In this document: one piece after another, positions 9,887-17,167 of the stretch
Position numbering within the stretch: position 1 is the first letter of the stretch
Layout of the letters: each line of letters starts with the position of its first letter
Assembly: GCF_001544555.2 (NCBI RefSeq)
Contig: NZ_FCOK02000002.1
Coordinates: forward strand, 124,001-188,000
DNA length: 64,000 bases
DNA from: Caballeronia udeis
GTDB lineage: Bacteria; Pseudomonadota; Gammaproteobacteria; Burkholderiales; Burkholderiaceae
Direction: 5' to 3'
Translations under genes and position numbers: made by a program
Notes under the pieces: generated by a model
Told to the model about the DNA's origin: nothing
Databases searched by the model: none
Seen by the model: the letters and a program-made list of their open reading frames with translations, nothing else

Positions 9887-10297
9887 ATGCACGATCAAAA
9901 ATCAAAACACGCGCATGAGCGCGAGGCACTGATGGCGCTGGCGGCGCGTCATCGCGCAGAGCGGGCGAGGGCGTTGGAAGCGGACGGTGCGCTCTGGCAA
10001 TGCGGACGAGGCCATGCCTGGGACGACGGCGTCAGTGCGGCGCAAAACGTGCGCTGCATGAACTGCGTGGCGCAACGCCGTGAGCAGCATACCGAACGAT
10101 TGAAAGCACTCGCGCGAGAGCGCGGCGGACGGTTGATATCGCCGTCTTACGTCGATGCCGCCACACCCCTGCAATGGGAATGCGCGTTCGGACATGCCTG
10201 GGCTGCACCACCGGACGCCGTGATGCGTCGCTGGTGCGCGGAGTGCTTGCGCCGAGGCGTGTATGACTCAACGTATGCTCTGAAGACCTTATCGTAG
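9887..10297 (+). CDS. Hypothetical protein with two tandem zinc-ribbon/treble-clef units
   Basis: A 136-residue soluble protein. Two units share the pattern W-x-C-x-x-G-H-x-W followed about 15-20 residues later by C-x-x-C: WQCGRGHAWDD with CMNC, and WECAFGHAWAA with CAEC. Each would bind one zinc. Between them lies a basic helical stretch (RREQHTERLKALARERGGR). The pattern resembles the probable zinc-ribbon domains next to restriction-endonuclease-like folds, but no nuclease motif is visible here. It follows the BamE-like gene by 35 bases. Function unknown; DNA or RNA binding is a guess. Confidence 0.68.
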   Translation: MHDQKSKHAHEREALMALAARHRAERARALEADGALWQCGRGHAWDDGVSAAQNVRCMNCVAQRREQHTERLKALARERGGRLISPSYVDAATPLQWECAFGHAWAAPPDAVMRRWCAECLRRGVYDSTYALKTLS

Positions 10298-10389
10298 CCA
10301 CGCGCAAATTATTTTCGATTCGTCCGGAATAGACGGGAAAAAAATGGGTTCGCCCTAGTACCAACCCGTTAAACACCTTGGAGTCGAAA

Positions 10390-10716
10390 ATGAAAAAGAT
10401 TGCCCTGTTCGTGATGTCCGCTGCCGTCCTTGCATCGTCGAGCGTATTTGCCCAGGCTCAAGGCCTGACCCGTGCGGAAGTCCGCCAGCAACTCGTTGAA
10501 GCGCAGCAAGACGGTTCACAATTGGTTAGCAATGCTTCTTATCCCGATGTCGCGCGTATTTATACGAATCAGGTCGCGCAGACGAGGCAGGGCACTTCGG
10601 CATACGGTGGCGTGACCGCAGGGTCGAGCGTGAGTTCGGCGCGTGTCGCGAACGGCAGCGGCCACGAAGCCTGTGTCGGACCGGTTAGCTTCTGCAACAT
10701 CTATGCAGGTTCGTGA
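10390..10716 (+). CDS. DUF4148 domain secreted protein
   Basis: A 108-residue protein with a cleavable signal peptide (MKKIALFVMSAAVLASSSVFAQA) and the DUF4148 core, a short helix (GLTRAEVRQQLVEAQQDG) followed by YPD. This is one of the many small periplasmic DUF4148 proteins multiplied in Burkholderiaceae, whose role is unknown. Two cysteines near the end (ACVGPVSFCN) could form a disulfide. The ATG at 10390 follows a GGAG six bases upstream. Confidence 0.85.
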   Translation: MKKIALFVMSAAVLASSSVFAQAQGLTRAEVRQQLVEAQQDGSQLVSNASYPDVARIYTNQVAQTRQGTSAYGGVTAGSSVSSARVANGSGHEACVGPVSFCNIYAGS

Positions 10717-10775
10717 TGGCTGCACGGACGGCTCGTTCATGCCCGGTATGAGTCGCGAGTCGTCCCTTTCGTGAT

Positions 10776-11204
10776 TTATCGCAGAAGGATCAATTGAGGC
10801 ACGGCGTTCGCGCCGCACCAGACAATCGCGTTTTGCGCATGCCGCGCGCCGAGTTGTTTCGCCACGTCCAGCGGTAAGCCGAGGATCAGGAAACTCGGTT
10901 CACCCGGCCATTGACCCGACGGATGCTCGCCTATCCCTTCGATAAACCTCAAGCCCTCGCCAAGGAGTTCATCTGCCAGCGCGGCTTGCCGGCGCGTATT
11001 GGCATCTGCATCGGTCAACGTGCTGAACGGATTCGCAGCGGTCACAAACGCGCTGCAGTCGACGGCATAAGCCCGATGAAGTTCGGCGAGCGCAGGATTA
11101 GCGATGCCTATATGCAACGTCGCAGGGGTATCTCCCAGGACGCGATAGTGCGTTTCCTCATAAGCCCGGAGCATGTCCGGGTCGATGGCGGAATTGAGTT
11201 GCAC
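10776..11204 (-). CDS. DUF3293 domain protein
   Basis: A 142-residue soluble protein with the DUF3293 features in order: an N-terminal YEETHYRV strand, AFVTAANPFS near the middle, a polar helix, then EPSFLILGL and the C-terminal QNAIVWCG. The biochemical role of the family is unknown. The start is taken as GTG at 11204 because a perfect AAAGGAG sits five bases upstream; the open frame runs on to 11336, but that extension has no ribosome site and is not family-like. It is divergent from the biosynthetic operon that starts at 11475. Confidence 0.82.
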   Translation of the reverse strand: MQLNSAIDPDMLRAYEETHYRVLGDTPATLHIGIANPALAELHRAYAVDCSAFVTAANPFSTLTDADANTRRQAALADELLGEGLRFIEGIGEHPSGQWPGEPSFLILGLPLDVAKQLGARHAQNAIVWCGANAVPQLILLR

Positions 11205-11374
11205 GTTATCTCCTTTCGCGAGCACGAAATCCCGGCTAAGTGCGTTCCGAAGAAATCCTATCAGAATGGAAACGTGCACCGTTGTTGTCGTGCCGGTATC
11301 GGGGTTGGCCGAGAATGAAATCCCGAGCTCGCGCATTGTGCGGAAATCGGCAACGCGATGTTTCCTTTTCGTGG

Positions 11375-11403
11375 TTGAACAAATCCGCTATAGCGTCGAT
11401 ATT
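11375..11403 (+). promoter_or_regulatory. Possible sigma70 promoter for the 11475-20980 operon
   Basis: TTGAAC (11375-11380) and GATATT (11398-11403) each match the consensus hexamers at four of six positions, with a 17-base spacer. They lie about 70 bases before the first gene of the operon. This is a weak match and was not tested against chance. Confidence 0.35.
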
Positions 11404-11474
11404 TAATGCCAACCGCCGCACGCTGAGCCAGCCGGCCGGGAACACACAAACACTTTGTGGAGTTCAGGTTGGCC

Positions 11475-13952
11475 ATGACAACTCGCGCGAACAGCTGTGT
11501 CATCGAAAGCGATGCGGTCGCATCATTCCCGGACATACTGTCCACCGAAGCGGTGGATTTCATCGCGGCGCTGCATCGCGAATTCGAGCAATCGCGTCAG
11601 CACGTTCTGCACTATCGCAAGGAGCGATCCGACCATCGGCTGCATGGAGGCAGCTTCGAATTCCTATCGAGCACCGCGGGCATACGCAACGATCCGGACT
11701 GGCGCGTGCGCGTAGCCCCCGACGATCTGATCGACCGGCGCGTGGAGATCGCAGGTCCGGCGGAGAACCGGAAGATCGTCATCAATGCGCTCAACGCTCA
11801 TGCTCAGGTGTGGGTGGCCGATCTGGAAGACGCGATGTCACCCACCTGGCACAACGCTTTAGCGAGCCAGCGCAACCTGATGGATGCGGTCAAAGGGGAC
11901 ATTGCCTACCTTGATCCGAGCGGCAAGCAATACAGGCTCGAAGGCAGCACGACGGCGATCGTGGTCAGGCCACGCGGCTGGCATTTGTCCGAGCAGCATG
12001 TGCTTGTTGATGGACGCGCCGTATCGGCTAGTCTGGTCGATTTCGGCCTGTATTTCTTTCATTGTGCCCGCAGGCAAATCGAGCGCGGCAGCGGCCCCTA
12101 TTTCTATTTGCCCAAGCTGGAGAACCACGTCGATGCGCAGCTCTGGAACAACGTATTCGAATTCGCGCAGGACTGGGTTGGCATCCCACGGGGCAGCATC
12201 CGGGCGACAGTGCTTATCGAGCACATTGGCGCTGCTTTCGAAATGGACGAGATACTGCATGCTCTCGGCCCTCACGCCGCTGGACTGACGGCTGGACGCT
12301 GGGATTATCTGTTCAGTATTGCGAAGGAGTTTAGGCGCCGAGCGGACTTCGTCTTTCCAGACCGTGCGGAACTGACGATGGGGCTGCCGTTCATGCGCGC
12401 CTATACCGAGTTGCTGATCCGTACCTGCCATCGACGCGGCACGCACGCCCTGGGCGGCGTCGCTACGCAGATTCCGGACCGGCACGACATGCAAGCTCGA
12501 AACCGTGCGGTCGAGGCCGTGCGCCGCGACAAGGAGCGCGAGGCTGTCGAGGGTTTCGACGGCACCTGGGTGGTTCACCCCGACCTGGTCCCGGTGTGTC
12601 ACGCCGCCTTTGACCGGGTACTTTGCGGGCGAGCGCATCAGATCAGCCGCTTGCACGGCAAGGTCGAGACAACGGCAGCGGACCTGATGGCCGCCGATCG
12701 TCTTGATGGTCAAATCACCGAACACGGCTTGCGGTCCAACATCGCGGTGTCGATCCGCTACCTGGAAGCGTGGTTGCGCGGTCATGGATCGGTCAGGCTG
12801 TTCGGCCTGATGGAAGGCACAGCGACTGTCGAGATTGCCCGTTCGCAGATCTGGCAGTGGTTGCACCACGGCGTGCATTTGCATGATGGCCGCAGGGTGA
12901 CGCGCGAACTGGTGCGCGCCATGGTCGCCGACGAGATAGATCGATATCGCGCAGAATCAACGCAAACGCAGACCGGACACGACATTGAACGGGCCAGGGC
13001 TTTGTTTGAAGAAGTGGCCATGAACGAGGACTTTCCTGAATTCCTGACCATCCCGGGTTATGTGCTGTTATGTCCACCGCACGTGCTTGATACGGACCCC
13101 GCCCAATCGACATCGGCCAGGGAAACCGTGTTGGCGCTCCCATGCAGCAGCGGCATGTTCACGCATTTGCAGCTTAAGCCACGCGTTGTGTTTTCCTTTG
13201 GTTTCATGGGCTGGTCAGCGTGGTTGATCGAACACGCCGTCTCGCATGCGGCGTTGATCCGGGACCATGCGACCGGGTTCGTTCCCATCGGTCTCGAGAT
13301 TGCTTATCTGCATCCATCGACGTTCTTCGATTGCGAGTCGCTGAGCATCACCACGCGGATCAGGACCTGGAACCCGAAACGATTCCATACCCTGCAGGAC
13401 GTGGAGGTGCGGCTTGCGAACGAACATGGTGTGTCGGTCGCTCGCGTGTTCATGCAGGAGGTGTGCGTTCGGATCCAGTCGATTGAAACACTTGCGGCAG
13501 CGCCGGGACGGGTGGCCGGAGATCTCGCGAAGCTGTTGCTCGACTGTCCCGACGATATCGACGAGCGCCCCGTGCTGCTCAATCGCGGCGTCAAACGAGT
13601 GCCGGAGAACGCCGAAGCCATTGCTGAGTACCGGCATGAGTTCGTTGTCCATCGTCACGGATGCGAAGTGGCCGATCAATGGTATTCCGAGCATGTATGC
13701 GATTACATCGGCGATAGCCGCGAGGCCATGGTGTTCCTGCTACTGGACAAACATCCGGAACTGCTCGCGGGTCTCGCTCAGCGTATAGAGCGTTTGAGTA
13801 TCGGTTTGCGCCGGCCCTTCATGCTTTTCGACCGAGGCCAGGTCGTGACCACGGCTTATCGCGTGGGCGCCGAAATTCATTTCGTCCATCAGTTGCTTAC
13901 CGCATCCGGTGCCGACGCCGGTGATGCGGCCGAAGTGTTCCTGTCGCCGTGA
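11475..13952 (+). CDS. Malate synthase A homologue fused to a C-terminal hotdog-like region
   Basis: An 825-residue protein. Residues 1 to about 532 align along their full length with AceB-type malate synthase: RPRGWHLSEQHV, GPYFYLPKLENH, TVLIEH (Glu249), AGRWDYLFS (Asp277, metal ligand), FDGTWVVHP and SQIWQWLHHG, ending FLTIPGYVLL where AceB ends. The catalytic-base Asp of the MEDAAT motif (Asp447 in E. coli AceB) is replaced: the sequence reads MEGTAT, with Gly448. Residues about 533-825 are an added region whose strand-helix pattern (for example FHTLQDVEVRLANE and RPFMLFDRGQVVTTAY) suggests one or two hotdog folds, as in acyl thioesterases and dehydratases. It is the first gene of the operon. 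An ordinary glyoxylate-shunt role is unlikely. A GTG at 11457 is an alternative start. Confidence 0.82.
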   Translation: MTTRANSCVIESDAVASFPDILSTEAVDFIAALHREFEQSRQHVLHYRKERSDHRLHGGSFEFLSSTAGIRNDPDWRVRVAPDDLIDRRVEIAGPAENRKIVINALNAHAQVWVADLEDAMSPTWHNALASQRNLMDAVKGDIAYLDPSGKQYRLEGSTTAIVVRPRGWHLSEQHVLVDGRAVSASLVDFGLYFFHCARRQIERGSGPYFYLPKLENHVDAQLWNNVFEFAQDWVGIPRGSIRATVLIEHIGAAFEMDEILHALGPHAAGLTAGRWDYLFSIAKEFRRRADFVFPDRAELTMGLPFMRAYTELLIRTCHRRGTHALGGVATQIPDRHDMQARNRAVEAVRRDKEREAVEGFDGTWVVHPDLVPVCHAAFDRVLCGRAHQISRLHGKVETTAADLMAADRLDGQITEHGLRSNIAVSIRYLEAWLRGHGSVRLFGLMEGTATVEIARSQIWQWLHHGVHLHDGRRVTRELVRAMVADEIDRYRAESTQTQTGHDIERARALFEEVAMNEDFPEFLTIPGYVLLCPPHVLDTDPAQSTSARETVLALPCSSGMFTHLQLKPRVVFSFGFMGWSAWLIEHAVSHAALIRDHATGFVPIGLEIAYLHPSTFFDCESLSITTRIRTWNPKRFHTLQDVEVRLANEHGVSVARVFMQEVCVRIQSIETLAAAPGRVAGDLAKLLLDCPDDIDERPVLLNRGVKRVPENAEAIAEYRHEFVVHRHGCEVADQWYSEHVCDYIGDSREAMVFLLLDKHPELLAGLAQRIERLSIGLRRPFMLFDRGQVVTTAYRVGAEIHFVHQLLTASGADAGDAAEVFLSP

Positions 13953-13986
13953 CATCGACGTGCATCGACGCCAAAAGAGGTTGACC

Positions 13987-14250
13987 ATGACGTTCCTGTT
14001 CTCCGGTTCCCTGCTCCGGTATGTCGGTTATCGGCGGCAGATTATTTATGAAGCAAGCACGATCGACGCGGCCTTGCGCGTGTTGTTCGCCGAGTATCCG
14101 GAACTTGAAGGATTGCTAATGAATCCGGATAAGACGCTGAAACGTACGATGCGTCTCGCGATCAACAACGAAGTGATTCACAGCGATCTGACCCGGCCGC
14201 TCTCGGCAGGCGATTCGGTCGAGATCATGACCGCTATCTCCGGCGGTTAA
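13987..14250 (+). CDS. MoaD/ThiS-like sulfur carrier protein
   Basis: An 87-residue beta-grasp protein ending in TAISGG. A C-terminal Gly-Gly is adenylated by a ThiF/MoeB-type E1 enzyme and converted to a thiocarboxylate that donates sulfur. The matching E1-rhodanese fusion is the last gene of the same operon (19850-20980). Because Gly-Gly is already at the end, no JAMM protease is needed to expose it, and none is present. A GAGG ribosome site precedes the ATG. The gene lies among acyl-processing genes rather than molybdopterin or thiamine genes, which points to a dedicated biosynthetic carrier. Confidence 0.85.
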   Translation: MTFLFSGSLLRYVGYRRQIIYEASTIDAALRVLFAEYPELEGLLMNPDKTLKRTMRLAINNEVIHSDLTRPLSAGDSVEIMTAISGG

Positions 14251-14314
14251 CCCACTGACTCGCGACTGACTCGCAAGCCTGCCGCAGCCACGGCCAACGA
14301 AAGGAGAATGCTCA

Positions 14315-14554
14315 ATGTCCCTCGATACCCGGCTTCGCTCGGTATTCAACACGGTGCTGGAACTGGACAAGACGCTGCCCGATTCGGCACTGCGTTATCA
14401 AGAGACGCCAGGCTGGGATTCGCTCGGCGCGGTGTTGCTGATCTCGTCCATCGAAGAGGAGTTCAAGGTTGAGATCAATACCGGTCAGGCGTTGAACATG
14501 GATACGTTCAGCGGCGCGGCGCAGTTGCTCCGCGAGCTCGGGGTGCGGGATTGA
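14315..14554 (+). CDS. Acyl carrier protein
   Basis: A 79-residue carrier protein with the phosphopantetheine site GWDSLGAV (Ser36) and the following hydrophobic helix LLISSIEEEFKVEI. A strong AAGGAG lies before the ATG. It probably carries the acyl intermediate handled by the LuxE-like, InhA-like and FabG-like enzymes encoded next. It is distinct from housekeeping AcpP, whose site is normally DSLDTVEL. Confidence 0.93.
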   Translation: MSLDTRLRSVFNTVLELDKTLPDSALRYQETPGWDSLGAVLLISSIEEEFKVEINTGQALNMDTFSGAAQLLRELGVRD

Positions 14555-14567
14555 GCGGGCAATCGTC

Positions 14568-15626
14568 ATGAACGGTTCGCCGACAAGCCAGAGCGCGCGC
14601 GAGTCCGCGCTGTTGCCGCAGATGGTCGAACTGATCGAGCATCATCGGCGCGCGTGTCCTGCGTACGCTCGTGTGCTCGATGCAATCGGTCACTCGTCAG
14701 GCCGCCGCTATGCGCAAACCCGGGAACTGCCGTGGCTGCCTGTGCGCCTTTTCAAGGAGCACGCGCTGATCAGCACCGGCCGCGAACAAGTGGCGGTGCT
14801 GACGTCGTCCGGTACGACCGGTGCGAACGTCAGCCGGATCGCGCTGGACCGTGACGCCGCTGAGCATCAGCGAGGTTTGCTCACTGCGACGCTGGCAACG
14901 GTGCTCGGTCCCCGACGTCTGCCGTTGCTCATTGTCGACTCGCCGTCGGCGGTGCGCCGCGAACGCTCGACCATACGCGGAGCGACCGTGCTCGGCGTGA
15001 TGAACGTCGGTCGCGAGCATGCCTTTGCGCTGGATGACGAGCAGGGCATCGACGCCACCGCCGTCGAGAATTTTCTGCAACGCCACGGCCACGCAACGTT
15101 CCTGATCTTCGGCTTCACGTCTCTCGTCTGGACACGGTTCCATGCATTCGCACGATCACGCGGATTCGATCTGGCCAACGCGGTCCTGTTGCACACAGGC
15201 GGCTGGAAGAAGCTCGCTGACCTGGCGGTATCGCCGCGAGAATTCCGCGCGAGCTTTCTCGAAGCAACCGGCCTTCGACGATGCCACAACTTCTACGGAA
15301 TGGTCGAGCAGGGCGGCACGATCCATATTGAATCGGCATCGGGCGACGGCTTTTATTGCCCCGATTTCGCCGATGTCATCATCCGTGATCCGCAGACCTG
15401 GGAGGAGGCCCCGGTCGGCGCGGAAGGGGTTATCGAAGTGTTGAGCGCCGCGCCGCGTGCGCATCCGGGGCATGTGTTGCTGACCGAAGACCGGGGCGTG
15501 GTGCATGGCATCGACGATGGTGAGTGGCCGGGCAAACGCTTCTCCGTGCTCGGCAGGCTCGCGCGCGCCGAACCTCGGGGATGCGCGGACACACTGCCCG
15601 AAACCGCCTACGGAGCGCAATCATGA
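14568..15626 (+). CDS. LuxE-family acyl-protein synthetase (adenylate-forming)
   Basis: A 352-residue protein of the LuxE/PaaK-like group. The adenylate-binding loop is SSGTTGANVSRIALD near residue 83, LPWLPVRLFKEHAL typical of LuxE precedes it, and HNFYGMVEQGGTIH plus the VLLTEDRG region follow. In luminous bacteria LuxE activates a fatty acid as acyl-AMP and passes it to LuxC for reduction to an aldehyde; a LuxC homologue is encoded at 18587-19824. Its stop overlaps the next start as ATGA. Substrate unknown. Confidence 0.88.
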   Translation: MNGSPTSQSARESALLPQMVELIEHHRRACPAYARVLDAIGHSSGRRYAQTRELPWLPVRLFKEHALISTGREQVAVLTSSGTTGANVSRIALDRDAAEHQRGLLTATLATVLGPRRLPLLIVDSPSAVRRERSTIRGATVLGVMNVGREHAFALDDEQGIDATAVENFLQRHGHATFLIFGFTSLVWTRFHAFARSRGFDLANAVLLHTGGWKKLADLAVSPREFRASFLEATGLRRCHNFYGMVEQGGTIHIESASGDGFYCPDFADVIIRDPQTWEEAPVGAEGVIEVLSAAPRAHPGHVLLTEDRGVVHGIDDGEWPGKRFSVLGRLARAEPRGCADTLPETAYGAQS

Positions 15627-16390
15627 ATGGTTTGCTCGAAGGGCGGTGTTTGCTTATCACCGGCGTCATCAACCATGCATCGATCGCATTTGCGGTCGCA
15701 AAGCTCGCTCAGGAGCAGGGCGCGGAGATCGTGCTCACTGGCCACGGCCGGCTGCACATGGTCGAGGACGCGGCTAGCCGCTTGCCGCGCCCGCCGCCGG
15801 TTGTCGAACTCGATGTCACGCAAAACGAACAACTCGCCACGCTGGCCGAGCGCCTGCGGGTTCATGTGCCGCGGCTGGACGGTGTGCTGCACTCGATCGC
15901 GTTTGCGCCGCGTGGGGCCGTTAGCGGGGAGTTCCTGGCGACGAGCTGGGCCGATGTATCGACGACCTTGCAGGTATCGGCGTATTCGCTGCAGGCGCTG
16001 ACCAACGCGGTGCTGCCATTGATGGACGCAGGAGGGTCGATCGTGGGCCTGGATTTCGATGCCTCCATGACATGGCCCGCCTACGACTGGATGGGCGTCG
16101 CCAAGGCGGCACTGGAATCGAGCGCGCGTTACCTCTCTCGCGATCTGGGCGCGCGCGGGATACGCGTCAATCTGGTCGCGGCAGGTCCTTTGCGTACCGC
16201 CGCCTCTCACGGCGAGCCGCGTTTCACCGATATCGCTGCCGCCTGGCGAGCCCGCGCGCCACTCGGCTGGAATCCCTCCGACGCCAGCGGCGTCGCCCGC
16301 ACGTGCGTGGCGTTGCTGTCGGACTGGCTCCCTGCCACCACCGGCGAAATCGTGCATGCCGATGGTGGTTTCCACACGATAGGAATCTGA
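15623..16390 (+). CDS. InhA-type enoyl-ACP reductase
   Basis: A 255-residue SDR of the FabI/InhA branch. The N-terminus (GLLEGRCLLITGVINHASIA) has the family's altered nucleotide loop. The active site is InhA-like: Phe145 in GLDFDAS, Tyr154 and Lys161 in YDWMGVAKAALES, at the spacing of InhA Phe149, Tyr158 and Lys165. NLVAAGPLRT and LLSDWLPATTGEI also read like the mycobacterial enzyme rather than E. coli FabI. It would reduce a 2-enoyl thioester with NADH. It starts inside the LuxE-like stop codon (ATGA) and lies 24 bases before a FabG-like gene. The actinobacterial likeness is recalled from known sequences, not searched. Confidence 0.88.
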   Translation: MNGLLEGRCLLITGVINHASIAFAVAKLAQEQGAEIVLTGHGRLHMVEDAASRLPRPPPVVELDVTQNEQLATLAERLRVHVPRLDGVLHSIAFAPRGAVSGEFLATSWADVSTTLQVSAYSLQALTNAVLPLMDAGGSIVGLDFDASMTWPAYDWMGVAKAALESSARYLSRDLGARGIRVNLVAAGPLRTAASHGEPRFTDIAAAWRARAPLGWNPSDASGVARTCVALLSDWLPATTGEIVHADGGFHTIGI

Positions 16391-16414
16391 CATGGCGCGG
16401 TTCCGGGGGTATCG

Positions 16415-17167
16415 ATGAATACGGCGAGTTTCAGCAATCGTATTGCCGTGGTGATCGGCGGCACGCGTGGCATTGGTCAGGCGAGTGCGCGGCTGCTGGC
16501 CGCGGCGGGAGCGACCGTGATACTCACCGGCACCGATCAGGCGAAAGCCGAACGCGAGGCGCAGCAGCTTGCTGCCGAGTACGGTGTGAGCGCAACGGGG
16601 CGGGAACTGGATCTAAGCGACTACGCGTCGATCAGCGTGACCATCAAGTCGATTGCCGCCGAGCACGGCGCGATCGACGCGCTGGTGCTCAGCGCGGGTC
16701 TCATGCAGAGCACGCCGCTCGGAATGACCCCGGAGCCGGTTGCACGCCATCTGCTCGACGTCAATCTGCTGGGTGCTATCGAAGTGCTGCAGGCGAGCGC
16801 GAAAGTGATGATGCGGCGGCGTCGCGGCGCGATTGTCTTGCTCGCATCCATAGCGGGCGAGCGCGGTGCGCCGGGCCAGGCGGTCTACGCGGCGACCAAG
16901 GCCGGCATTGCAGCGCTGGCGCGCTCGGCGGCCAAGGAACTGGGACCACTCGGCATTCGGGTGAATGCGGTGGCGCCCGGTTTGATCGATACCGATCTGC
17001 TGGCGAATCTCCCCAACGATGTCATCGCCACGCGTCGCGCCCAGACGGCGTTGCGCAGGCTTGGCACAGCGACTGAGGTGGCGACGACAATCCGCTTCCT
17101 GCTCAGCGACGAAGCGTCTTTTATCACCGGGCAAGTGCTGGGCGTAGATGGAGGCCTGATCTTATGA
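16415..17167 (+). CDS. FabG-type 3-oxoacyl-ACP reductase (SDR)
   Basis: A 250-residue classical SDR: GGTRGIG nucleotide loop at residues 14-20, SAGLM in place of the usual NNAG, a Ser in LLASIAGE, and Tyr-Lys in YAATKAG, with GVDGGLIL at the end. It probably reduces a 3-oxoacyl chain on the operon's acyl carrier protein. Its stop overlaps the ATG of the AMP-binding gene (ATGA), so translation is coupled. Substrate length and type cannot be judged. Confidence 0.88.
   Translation: MNTASFSNRIAVVIGGTRGIGQASARLLAAAGATVILTGTDQAKAEREAQQLAAEYGVSATGRELDLSDYASISVTIKSIAAEHGAIDALVLSAGLMQSTPLGMTPEPVARHLLDVNLLGAIEVLQASAKVMMRRRRGAIVLLASIAGERGAPGQAVYAATKAGIAALARSAAKELGPLGIRVNAVAPGLIDTDLLANLPNDVIATRRAQTALRRLGTATEVATTIRFLLSDEASFITGQVLGVDGGLIL

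Noticed and set aside
11475-13952. Annotation as the glyoxylate-shunt malate synthase
   Set aside because: The catalytic Asp is Gly, a large domain is added, no isocitrate lyase is adjacent, and the gene heads a biosynthetic operon.
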